Assembly: GCA_963678675.1 (NCBI GenBank)
Contig: OY783197.1
Span: 17,974,182-18,038,181 of the forward strand
Direction: 5' to 3'
DNA length: 64,000 nucleotides
DNA from: Xiphydria camelus
Lineage: Eukaryota; Arthropoda; Insecta; Hymenoptera; Xiphydriidae
The notes under the pieces were generated by a model that was not told where the DNA came from, did no database searches, and saw only the letters and a list, made by a program, of their open reading frames with translations. This document shows, piece by piece, positions 56,349 through 64,000 of the stretch (the stretch's first letter is position 1; each line of letters starts with the position of its first letter). The position numbers were made by a program, and so were the translations under genes.

Positions 56349-56935
56349 ATGGAGAAAAAGCACGAAGAAACCCGCAAACTCATTTTTAAACAAGGCCACA
56401 ATGCAAGCGAGGCATGTCGAAACATTTGTTTAACGTTACGTGACAATTCCGTAAACGTTCACACATGCCAGCGTTGGTTTTCAAAGTTTCGTGCGGGCAA
56501 TACGCAATTCAAAGACAAAAGGCGCTCTGAGCGACCATCAACGATTAACAGGCAGTCATTGCGGTGTTCAATTGAAGCTAATCCTGCTCAATCTACACTG
56601 AGAAAAAAAAATACTTGATCGAAATAAACGTACCTTTGGATAGTCCCAAGGGCGTATTTATTCGATTTAAATGAATATCGATTTGATTCAAATAACATCT
56701 AATTAATTCAATAATCTAATATTTGCGCCCAACCGATATTCATTTAAATCGAATAAATACGCTCTTGGGACTATCCAAAGGCACATTTATTTCGATCAAG
56801 TACATTTTTGTCTCAGTCTACGCGCAAATTGGCCGCTGCGCTTCATGCTTCTCAATCAGCTATTGGCCGTCAGCTTCATCAACTTGGAAAAAACAGCAGA
56901 CGCAGTCAAACGATACCACATGCTTAAAATGCGAC
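56349..56935 (+). pseudogene. Mariner transposase N-terminal fragment, interrupted
   Basis: Starts MEKKHEETRKLIFKQGHNAS. CQRWFSKFRAGN and RSERPSTI are the mariner HTH region that binds the element's ends. After NPAQST the frame is cut by MITE family F (56596-56818). Beyond it, LRKLAAALHASQSAIGRQLH and GKNSRRSQTIPHA continue the same frame, then a stop. The catalytic domain is absent. It differs from the mariner at 8907. Confidence 0.82.
56596..56818. mobile_element. CACTGAG hairpin MITE family F, 223 bp
   Basis: TA lies at 56594-56595 and 56819-56820. Starts CACTGAGAAAAAAAAATACT and ends TACATTTTTGTCTCAGTC. Arms of about 70 bp (GATCGAAATAAACGTACCTT, GGATAGTCCCAAGGGCGTAT and partners). Removing it and one TA restores the mariner frame. 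Confidence 0.9.
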
Positions 56936-57399
56936 AAAACGTTTGACTCAACCTAATAAATACATCACCAAACACGAAATCGATTCTTAGTTTTTTGTTT
57001 CAAGCTGTAGTAGAGCGTTAATTGCTACCTATAGCACGGGAAAAATTGTAAACCGAATAGAGGTTTCACAGAACATTGTTCACATTAGAAAATGAAAGGA
57101 AACCGGCGATATTTATGATTTTTCATATAAAACTGGATATAAAATTTCCTTACGTGAAACAGAAAAAATTATTTCCAGACGATGTATGTTACCAATCATA
57201 AAATATGTGCTTAACTTTTTGCTTTAGAGTGTAATGATGATGCTTGAAAAAAATAGATACTTTTCAGCAAAAATTGTACAATAGATCAAGGATGATTTTG
57301 AAAGGAAACCTAATCCGTTTCTGATCAACGAAATTGAAAAAACTTATCGACTTTATTTTGTTCCGTAATTCTTCATAGTAAGACGCCAAAAGTATCATT

Positions 57400-57668
57400 T
57401 GATTATAATCAAATAATAATTATTACTTCGAACTATATTTTACTAAAAGATAAGACAAAGTAGGTTGCGTTTCATAAATTATTATTACCAATTGAACGAT
57501 TAGGTACACACAATGAAAATACGTAATACGCATTTCTAAAACATTGCGAATATAGACAACAGATTTCGGAATAGTTGTTTAATTTAATGTATGCTTCTTT
57601 GTACGAGATATTTTTACTATAAAAATCTAATACAACGGTTCAAATAGAAAAGTGATCGAAAACTGGCC
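57400..57668. mobile_element. Partial copy of the TTTTCGATC-ended element
   Basis: The end ..GTGATCGAAAACTGGCCCGT, and AATAGTTGTTTAATTTAATG upstream, match the left part of 12831-13899 in reverse. The far end is missing. Confidence 0.65.
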
Positions 57669-58088
57669 CGTAACGGTATTTATATCTCGAAATCTTTCTC
57701 CGATGTAGGACTTTCGTCTCGGTCTTTCAGCGAGAAATCCGAAAGACACTCGACCGCGTACTCGTCGCGACTCGGCGCAAACGACTATTCCGCGAGGCGT
57801 CACACAAAATAGAAAATAAAGAAAGTTTACTGCGCGGAAACGACATCGTACAACTTCGTCAAACCGGAACCATCGTGCGATCCCTTTCTCCGCTCTCCCC
57901 CGAGCAATAAGAGGAGAGGAAAAAAAAGAACGCACAGTGTATTCTCGCGCCGTTCGTTTACCACCGCCAGAGAAGTACGGGGGTCCGCGGGAGGACGCGT
58001 CAATTACTTTTAAAGCGGAACGCGACGACGCGGCGGTACAGACGCGCGGGGCTCTCGCGCGCGAAAACTCGAGGTTGGGGAGACTCAC

Positions 58089-58218
58089 CGATTCTCAGCA
58101 CCATGTTCAGCAGCAGCGGCAGCACGAGCGCGCTCGCTCGGTATCCGTGAATGAAGATCATCAGCCATCGGGAGACGACGGATCCGATTTGCCACGATCC
58201 AGGCGCGCCGAGGGCCAT
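58089..58218 (-). CDS. dpr13: Dpr exon 1: start codon and signal segment
   Basis: Encodes residues 1-43 plus the first base of codon 44. The start used here is the ATG whose first base is 58218. An in-frame upstream ATG at 58284 would add 22 polar residues, giving 337. The later start puts the hydrophobic stretch nearer the N terminus, as a signal peptide needs, so it is preferred. The hydrophobic run ALVLPLLLNMVL is the likely signal core. The donor is GTGAGT at 58088. The exon lies in a CpG-rich region, consistent with a promoter-proximal position. Confidence 0.72.
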
Positions 58219-58915
58219 TTTCGACTGTGCCGCGCGCTCCTTCGCCGCCTCGTCCCTCGCTTCATTCAGTCGCGGGCTGTGCACCGCTCAGTGGTGTTAC
58301 TGTGTCACGGCGAATCGTCTGTCACGCGCGTACCGGCGTAATCGTCGCTGCCCCGACGCTTCCGGGGCCATCTTCGAGCGGCGCCCCGCCGTCCCACCGT
58401 TGGAGGTCTCAATTTTTCGGGGATCGTACACTGGAAATCGTGCCGCGTCGCGAGGTCCGAATTCGTTTCGTCCGACTCAACCCCCAACTGTTTCCGGTTT
58501 GGGGGGGTGGGGGAGGGAGTGCACGGCGGGGGATTTCTCACGGCCGGATATTGTCCGAGTCCGAAGGATATCGAGGACCCTTGTTCCCTTTCAGCCGTCG
58601 TTCGCTGACGGTGCCGTTCGCTCTACAGACTGATAAATTCGGAGCGTCGTTTTCGGATGAAATTCCGGCGTGGCCCACCTTACGACTGCGCGGATCGGGA
58701 GACGTCGTAGAGGCTCTCCTGGAACACAAGAATTTACAACCTCGCGTTACAAAGCGTTGCGCAATTTCCTCTTTCAAGCTCGTCAAGCTGGCGACGTATG
58801 ACGAAAAAGCAATCGAAAATTCAATACACCCGGAAGCCGCGCTCGTACGTCGAGACAACAACGATCTTGCGCTTGACGGAATATCGATAATTAGTTCGCG
58901 CCCGACGCGATCGTC

Positions 58916-59036
58916 TCGCGTGCTCGATCGAAAAAATGAAAAAGCTCTATCGGTTACGAAGAAACGACGCGAGTGTCTCGCGTGCTCGATCGGTAAAATG
59001 AAAAGGCTCTATCGGTTACGAAGAATCGACGCGATC
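58916..59036. repeat. Tandem duplication of about 62 bp
   Basis: Two copies of CGCGTGCTCGATCG..AAATGAAAA(A/G)GCTCTATCGGTTACGAAGAA lie side by side in the 5' flank of the Dpr gene. Confidence 0.8.
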
Positions 59037-59156
59037 GTTCGTTCATTTTCTCGTGTAAAATGTGTTCATTCCGTCGACAGCGAAGTTCGTTTTTGTTCTC
59101 GAGAAGAACGTCCCTTCGAAAGCGATCGAACGAATTAAGTAGCGAAGTTCCTCTCT

Positions 59157-59180
59157 CGCGCGCGCGCGCGCGCGCGCGCG
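59157..59180. repeat. (CG)n run
   Basis: Twelve uninterrupted CG dinucleotides about 0.9 kb upstream of the Dpr start codon. Alternating CG can adopt Z-DNA. Confidence 0.95.
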
Positions 59181-59716
59181 AATCTGATGCCACTGGCTCG
59201 AGTTGCCTCTCGGCTTCGAGTGGGTACGGTAGACGTAAGCTCTGTTTACAATAGGACAATGATTCGGGGAACGCTGAGTCGGCGAACCTTTCATATCTCT
59301 CGCTGTTCAATTTCTGCAGACGCGAAGGGGCTCCGCCCATCTCCCGCTGTTATTGCAGGTGGCCGAAGCCTCGTATTACATTTCGTACGACGGTCGCGGA
59401 GAGCGCGACACAAATCTGTCGCGTAGATATTTTAGGAACGTTCCATGCATATTCATTACCCGCGGAGCCGGAGCAACGTTCCGCTCGAACTAAATACGTC
59501 GCGGCTTCGGGTAATAGAATAAATGAGGGGAGGAGCCGCGGTTCGGCGAGGAATTGATTCGGCGGATCGAAGGACTCGTTCTTTAGCGTCGAATTGACGC
59601 GAGTATCTGATAAAATTATATTCGAACGATCAGTTGTTAATATGACGATGAAACGAATAGGAAAGGGACATGTATTTTTTTTTCTTATGAAAAATAAGTT
59701 TTCGCCCTGTTAAGTA

Positions 59717-60114
59717 GGGTAAACCACCCAGTGGACACCTTGCAGTTATTGGACAGTCCGATTTAAATAAATAAAAACAAGAGATTCCTAGTTTTTACTT
59801 AAATAAATATACTATCAAAAACCGTACCTGGCTTATTGATTCTTGACTGTCCAATTACTGGATTGAGTATTTCCAATAAATAAGAACACTGTTCAATAAC
59901 TAAGTTTTTTTTTAGATACTTTATCCCAATTTGTTATATTGTTGAAAATTATATTCTTTCCAACTTAAAATTGTAAGTTACTAGAATATAAAGCCAATAT
60001 ATATTTTCAATTAAAACAAGCCACCACTCATATCTCTAGGTAGAAAAATATCTTTTTAACACGGTCTCAAATGTTGTAAAATGCTTAAGTGTCCAATAGC
60101 TGGGTGGTTTACCC
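59717..60114. mobile_element. GGGTAAA-ended TA element (pogo-like group), 398 bp
   Basis: TA lies at 59715-59716 and 60115-60116. The inverted ends are GGGTAAACCACCCAGTGGAC and, reversed from the right, GGGTAAACCACCCAGCTATT. TTGGACAGT and its complement recur inside. No coding sequence. Confidence 0.85.
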
Positions 60115-60116
60115 TA

Positions 60117-61672
60117 CTTTTGTCAGAGCATTTTGATTAAAACCCAATATTTCCATAGTTATCGATAAACCAACAAGTGCTATTTGAAACGGAACTAGAA
60201 AAGGAAGTGACGTAGTAACTGCGGTTCATCGACATAGCGTGTGCCATTGTGTGCGTATGTGAAGAGCGCTATTGGTTCTTTTACCAGAGAGTACCGTACA
60301 TAATATCTTCAGAGCCCTGGGGACTTATTAGATATTTCGAAATTTCTATAATTCGCTTCATCTCATTATTTAAATAGCAATACACTCATGCGTGAACGAA
60401 GAGAGTTTACACGAAGTGATAATTATAATGATACGAGATATAATGAATGAAAAAAGGCGACACGATTGACATTCATCTTTGACGTGAATGAATGGACCCG
60501 CACACCCATTTTCATCTTGACGTACCTGAAGTGTCATTAACCGTGTTGCGCATCCAACTTCAACATTTTCACGCGGCAAATCTCGGGTGGCTCATTCAAA
60601 GATAGCACTGATATACAAAGATATACAACGAATACCTACAACGGAACGCATCACCGGATGTGACGTAGGAATTGTTGAACCAATCATGAGCCGTTTTTAG
60701 TAGCGCTTGAAATGAAGCACTTTTAACTACGCTTTTACGCTGAACAACGTTAATAAAAATTAAAAAAAGTTCTTTTCTATTGAATATTTATTCACCTGGA
60801 ATGAGTTGACATTCTTCATTAAGACATTTCTTTTTAATGTCTCTTCCATATTATTAAACGATAAATTTTAGAAAAAATATAGTAGAAACGCTTCGATTTC
60901 TGTTGAACTTTTGATGCGATTATATCGGAATGCGGTGGAGATGCGTAATATATTAAGAGCAGCTTTTTTTATAGTAAAAATATGGACAAAGCTTTTTTGT
61001 TTAGACTTTTCTTTAACCTAATTTATTTCTGTGAAATAATGTTCCATATAAGAAACGTAGACGACGGTGTCTGCACGAACCCCACTATCACAGAGTTAAG
61101 GGTTAATATTTCCAATCATTCTCAAGATAATCGATTTGGAAGTCGCGCTTCAACTGAGGCGTTTGCCTTGTTGAAACCAGTAAATACGATTGCTTTGGAA
61201 AATCCTACACAGAGTGTACAGAAGTTGAATCAAAAACTAAAATTTTCCGTTGGTCCACCCCCGGAAATGGGATATACTGCTCGAAATTTGACACGAGGAT
61301 CATCTCCTTTGATCGTTCGCCAAACGACTGCGTGACAACTTCAAAGACGCTGTAAGATATTTTCCGCGTAAAAAAAAAAAAGAAAGAAATTGCGCGACGA
61401 GAGATACACTCAAGATTTTCAGGGAACACGGTGCACTCAAGCGTGTAACGCAGAGAACGAAATCGTATTATAAAGAATATTTGACTCCAAAGGAGGATTT
61501 ATTTGGTTCAAATATAAATGAGGGATTCGACGGAAAGAAATGACTTTTAACGTCGAAGAGAGTATCTCTTTTCTCTAGAATTTTGCTTTATTAATCGACT
61601 GAAATTAAAGTCGATGCCATCTTGTATTCGAATCGATTGTTTTTCACGCAACTCATAGAAAAACATTTCGTG
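60117..61672. other. Intergenic sequence, no gene recognised
   Basis: AT-rich. The frame from 60982 has no domain or codon pattern to support it. TTAAGGGTTAA at about 61099 resembles a piggyBac-type end but has no partner. Confidence 0.3.
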
Positions 61673-61673
61673 T

Positions 61674-61938
61674 CACTGAAGAAAAAAACTTGGTCAAGCT
61701 AAGCAAAATCTGAAGACCATAACCAAACCGTTTGGTGAAATATGGATCCTCTCCATCTGTGTGTGTTTAGTTAGACTATCTTTCGATTAAAATAACTAGA
61801 CACGTAATCTCTCTGAATTACTAAACATGTATTTGGAATAAATAAATACTTGGTTCAACTTATTAGTATTTTGGTTAGAATAACTAGACTTGATTAACCA
61901 GATGCATTTTTTCATTTTAACCAAATTATTTTTCTCAG
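61674..61938. mobile_element. CACTGAG-type MITE, family A, 265 bp
   Basis: Starts CACTGAAGAAAAAAACTTGG and ends CCAAATTATTTTTCTCAG before TA. The interior has GGTGAAATATGGATCCTCTC, the inverse of the family A right part, so it lies opposite to the copy at 12332. Confidence 0.78.
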
Positions 61939-61944
61939 TATATA

Positions 61945-62163
61945 CACTGTGAAAAAAATGGTATATTCAATTAAATCGGCGTTTACGGGTGAGAGAATGC
62001 AGAATTATTTGCTTCAACCAATAAATTTGGTTATAACGATTAACGGCTATTCGAAGGAAACAGATTACGGTCCATTCTAGTCAATTATTAGTCTAAGTAT
62101 TCTATGCATTCTCCCATCCGTAACTGCCGATCTAGTTAAATCTACTGCATTTTTTTCTCACTG
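61945..62163. mobile_element. CACTGTG MITE family D, intact, 219 bp
   Basis: TA lies at 61943-61944 and 62164-62165. Starts CACTGTGAAAAAAATGGTAT and ends CTGCATTTTTTTCTCACTG. It sits directly beside family A. Gives the empty-site sequence for 40348-40976. Confidence 0.85.
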
Positions 62164-62165
62164 TA

Positions 62166-62731
62166 GGTGCGATCTCTGACAAGCCGGTGAACTAGAGTCG
62201 CAGTAACTTTCGTGAAAATAATTTTTGTCTATTTTTTTGTCGTCCACCAAGAACCTTCGGCGTGGGAGGTCCGAAATACTACCGGTCAGTAGACGCGAGA
62301 CAAACAAGCAGGCGCCACCCATTCGTTTCGTGCAGAAAAGCTCTCTCTCTCTCTCTCGCTCTCCCTTCCACTTTACGTACTTTACAACCCTAAGCGAACC
62401 CCTCCGACGTAAAGAGTGAAATACAAAGTCACCGGCGTGAACTGAAAGTTACCGGCGTAACGTCCTGGAAGAACGGCCTTTTGGAAGATCGAAATATATT
62501 TAATATCGTTTATAAAATATGAATGAGAGTACAATAGCGATAAATTAAAGTTCATACAAATATAAATTTTCACCGTGAGAGTCGCCTGATAACTCTTCAT
62601 TATAAAATCTAATTTCTCCTTTGACTCTAGAAATAAAATTGTTTCCAATTAAAATGCATGAGTTTTATCTTTCGATCTATCGCGCGTCGCGTTAATTCTC
62701 TTTGAACTTGATCTCCCGAAGCTTTAAATAT
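62166..62731. other. Intergenic sequence, no gene recognised
   Basis: A CT run lies at about 62339-62361. No motif otherwise. Confidence 0.3.
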
Positions 62732-62733
62732 TA

Positions 62734-63471
62734 GGAGTTTGCATTGAAAGCCGCTGTTCTTCTGTAAATGGCTCTAACTGCTTATGTCGTGCGCAGCGAC
62801 AAATACTTCTTGTATCACTCTAAATTATGAACATTTCTCACTAAGATTCAGTCATTAAATTGTCGTTTTTAGTTAATATAAGTCTATATCTATAACCTGA
62901 GAAAATGGAACGCGGCAAGTTGTTCTTTCGATGTGTACTTCTACACAACTCAGATTTTAAAAAAAAGTGCTGCTACAGTTCATCAATTGCTTGTGCAAAC
63001 TTATGCTGAATCTGCTCCATCAAAAAACAGTATGTAGAGACTGGTTTCGTCGCTTCAAAAGTGGAAACTGTGATGTTCACGACAAATGACGGCCAAGTCT
63101 GACAGAAAAGTTCAAAGATGAACAACTGCAAGCTCTATTGGAAGAAAACCCTATTCAAACGCTCTGACAATTGGCTGAACAGCTTGAAGTCGATACGAAT
63201 CTACAATTTCACGACGTCAACATGCCATGGGAAAGATTTGAAAAAAAGAAAAGCGGCTGCCACATGAATTGACCGAAAATGCCATTGCTAATCGTCTGAA
63301 CATCTCGATTTCTTTGCTTGCAAAGCATAGAAAAAAGTTTTTCATGGCGTATCGAAACCGGTGATGAGAAATGGATTTATGTATTTCGACAACCCGAAAC
63401 GCAAAAAATCACGGATTGATTCTGGCCAACCATCAACATCGATACCAAAACAAAACATCCACGGTCACAAA
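62734..63471 (+). mobile_element. Mariner, truncated copy
   Basis: After TA the left end GGAGTTTGCATTGAAAGCCG matches both ends of 8907-10183. The transposase start (62905, MERGKLFFRC) follows, with frameshifts, up to about the DEKW region (GDEKWIYVFRQ-like). The sequence then stops and an inverted copy of the 28.1-28.8 kb repeat begins. Confidence 0.85.
62905..63471 (+). pseudogene. Mariner transposase, truncated and frameshifted
   Basis: The N-terminal reading starts at 62905 and is frameshifted near the A run at 62955. Later pieces encode VCRDWFRRFKSGN-like and KRLPHELTENAI-like segments homologous to the copy at 9019-10015. The last two catalytic Asp are missing with the 3' end. Confidence 0.8.
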
Positions 63472-64000
63472 TAGTATCTTATGTCATTAGGCGGAAATCC
63501 GAGATTTTTTCAGACTGTGTTTAATAGGGTCATCCCGTCAATTTTTTTTCTCGAATTATGAAAGTTCAGGAAAAATTAAAATACCCCTATTTTTCGTTTT
63601 TCAAATTTATTCCTCCTAATACGCAAAAAAAATGGAAATTGACAAGAAAGTTAAAAAGTGCGCCTTCATATGACGTCTTATATCCCGCCCCTTTGATTGA
63701 TTAGAAAGCGACGAAAGCCGTGATTGGTTACGAATGTAAACAAACGCCAAATACCATTCGACGCTTGCCGAAAACGCATGCGCGCAGTGCGTTCGACGTT
63801 GGGATATATCACGTCACATCCGGCGCGAAATTTACACTTGAAGATTTTCATATTTTACGCTCTCCTACTTGAAACAATCAACAATATCGGTTTTTTTTAT
63901 CAGACAGAATCTTATTACGTTTCAGTTTCCGAATGCAACTATTATTTTTATAAAATTGTGATGGGCGGGATGACCCCATTAGGTAGCACGAGGTATGGTC
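63472..64000. repeat. Inverted partial copy of the 28.1-28.8 kb repeat, split by a MITE
   Basis: TATGTCATTAGGCGGAAATC and CAGACTGTGTTTA, then TAGCACGAGGTATGGTC at the window edge, match the tandem units at 28139-28785. The insertion is at 63524-63979. Confidence 0.7.
63524..63979. mobile_element. GGGTCATCCCG-ended TA element, 456 bp
   Basis: TA lies at 63522-63523 and 63980-63981. The inverted ends are ATAGGGTCATCCCGTCAA and, reversed from the right, ATGGGGTCATCCCGCCCATC. The uninterrupted repeat units near 28375 and 28720 give the empty site (GTGTTTAG). Confidence 0.85.

Larger units (their letters stand above)
56169..56960 (+). mobile_element. Second mariner, 5' part only, split by MITE
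   Basis: After TA the sequence starts GGTTAAGTCAAAAGTTTTGT, a mariner-like end. A transposase reading frame begins at 56349 and is broken by the insertion at 56596-56818. The 3' end of the element was not found. Confidence 0.72.
20288..58218 (-). other. dpr13: Gene: Dpr-family two-Ig cell-surface recognition protein (four coding exons)
   Basis: Exons 58089-58218, 50616-50815, 44648-44861 and 20288-20691 (130+200+214+404 nt) give 315 residues with phases 1, 0 and 1 agreeing at every junction. Order: hydrophobic signal segment (about 18-43), linker, Ig1 (C101, W113, C164), Ig2 (C205, W219, C262), and a C-terminal hydrophobic tail (about 295-309) typical of GPI anchoring. N-glycosylation sequons are N85, N235 and N259. 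Dpr proteins pair with DIP proteins on neurons to specify synaptic partners. The STHPPTSIFL, FWYHNHRMINYD and GDNPAAM motifs recall Drosophila Dpr13. The family is certain, but the exact paralogue is from memory. The introns span about 36.9 kb and are packed with transposons. Confidence 0.9.
57650..59460. promoter_or_regulatory. CpG-rich 5' region of the Dpr gene (probable promoter and 5'UTR)
   Basis: GC- and CpG-rich sequence surrounds exon 1 and extends about 1.2 kb upstream of it. It contains overlapping long open frames in several frames that look non-coding, a 62 bp tandem duplication and a CG dinucleotide run. Position and composition suggest the promoter and 5'UTR of the Dpr gene. No TATA box or initiator could be assigned. 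Confidence 0.4.

Noticed and set aside
58227..59138. 303-residue open frame on the + strand
   Set aside because: It lies antisense to the Dpr exon 1 region in CpG-rich DNA, is Arg/Ser-rich without a domain, and overlaps other long frames on both strands, so composition explains it.
60982..61335. 117-residue open frame with hydrophobic N terminus
   Set aside because: Low-complexity N terminus, no recognised domain and no splice or promoter context; too weak to call a gene.
1..64000. tRNA, rRNA, CRISPR arrays, LTR retrotransposons or integrated virus genes
   Set aside because: No cloverleaf with the T-loop motif, no regularly spaced identical direct repeats with unique spacers, and no reverse transcriptase, gag or capsid-like motifs were seen when reading both strands.

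Overview
The window looks like insect nuclear DNA, most probably from a hymenopteran such as an ant or wasp. The reasons are spliced genes with short exons and very long introns, an arthropod Dpr-family immunoglobulin gene, strongly AT-rich transposon tracts alternating with CpG-rich unique sequence that is not CpG-depleted, and a very high density of short inverted-repeat transposons. The order-level call is inference. No tRNA, rRNA, CRISPR array or bacterial-type operon was seen.

Two host genes can be built from the sequence, and they converge tail to tail. On the + strand, a cytochrome b561 / CYB561D2-like transmembrane reductase (248 aa) lies in two exons, 7633-7875 and 10650-11153, with a 2.8 kb intron. 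On the - strand, a Dpr-family two-Ig cell-surface protein (315 aa, closest by memory to Dpr13) runs from 58218 down to 20288. Its four coding exons are 58089-58218, 50616-50815, 44648-44861 and 20288-20691, and its introns are about 7.3, 5.8 and 24 kb. All splice sites are GT-AG and all phases agree. The Dpr gene makes up more than half the window.

Nearly everything else is mobile DNA, much of it nested. Groups that can be separated by terminal sequence and target-site duplication are: (1) many short elements with different interiors but shared CAC(T/G)GAGAAAA-type ends and TA duplications; (2) a TA-flanked group starting GGG(T/G)(A/G)A, one member of which still encodes a pogo/Tigger-type DNA-binding domain; (3) mariner elements, one of 1277 bp complete with both ends; (4) three TTAA-flanked piggyBac-type elements; (5) one hAT-type element with an 8 bp duplication; (6) one well-bounded non-autonomous Helitron and a second probable one; (7) several long fold-back elements, some carrying satellite-like internal repeats.

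Layout: 1-7.6 kb holds fold-back, piggyBac-type, hAT-type and long-TIR elements with no recognisable gene. 7.6-11.2 kb is the CYB561D2-like gene, with an ATTGC-repeat element split by a mariner in its intron. 11.2-20.3 kb is intergenic, with transposons and a palindromic-motif cluster. 20.3-58.2 kb is the Dpr gene with transposon-filled introns. 58.2-59.5 kb is its CpG-rich 5' flank. 59.5-64 kb is transposon-rich intergenic DNA. The main interest is the layering of insertions, which gives a relative order of element activity, and the two multi-family groups with shared ends. No wholly new gene system could be supported.
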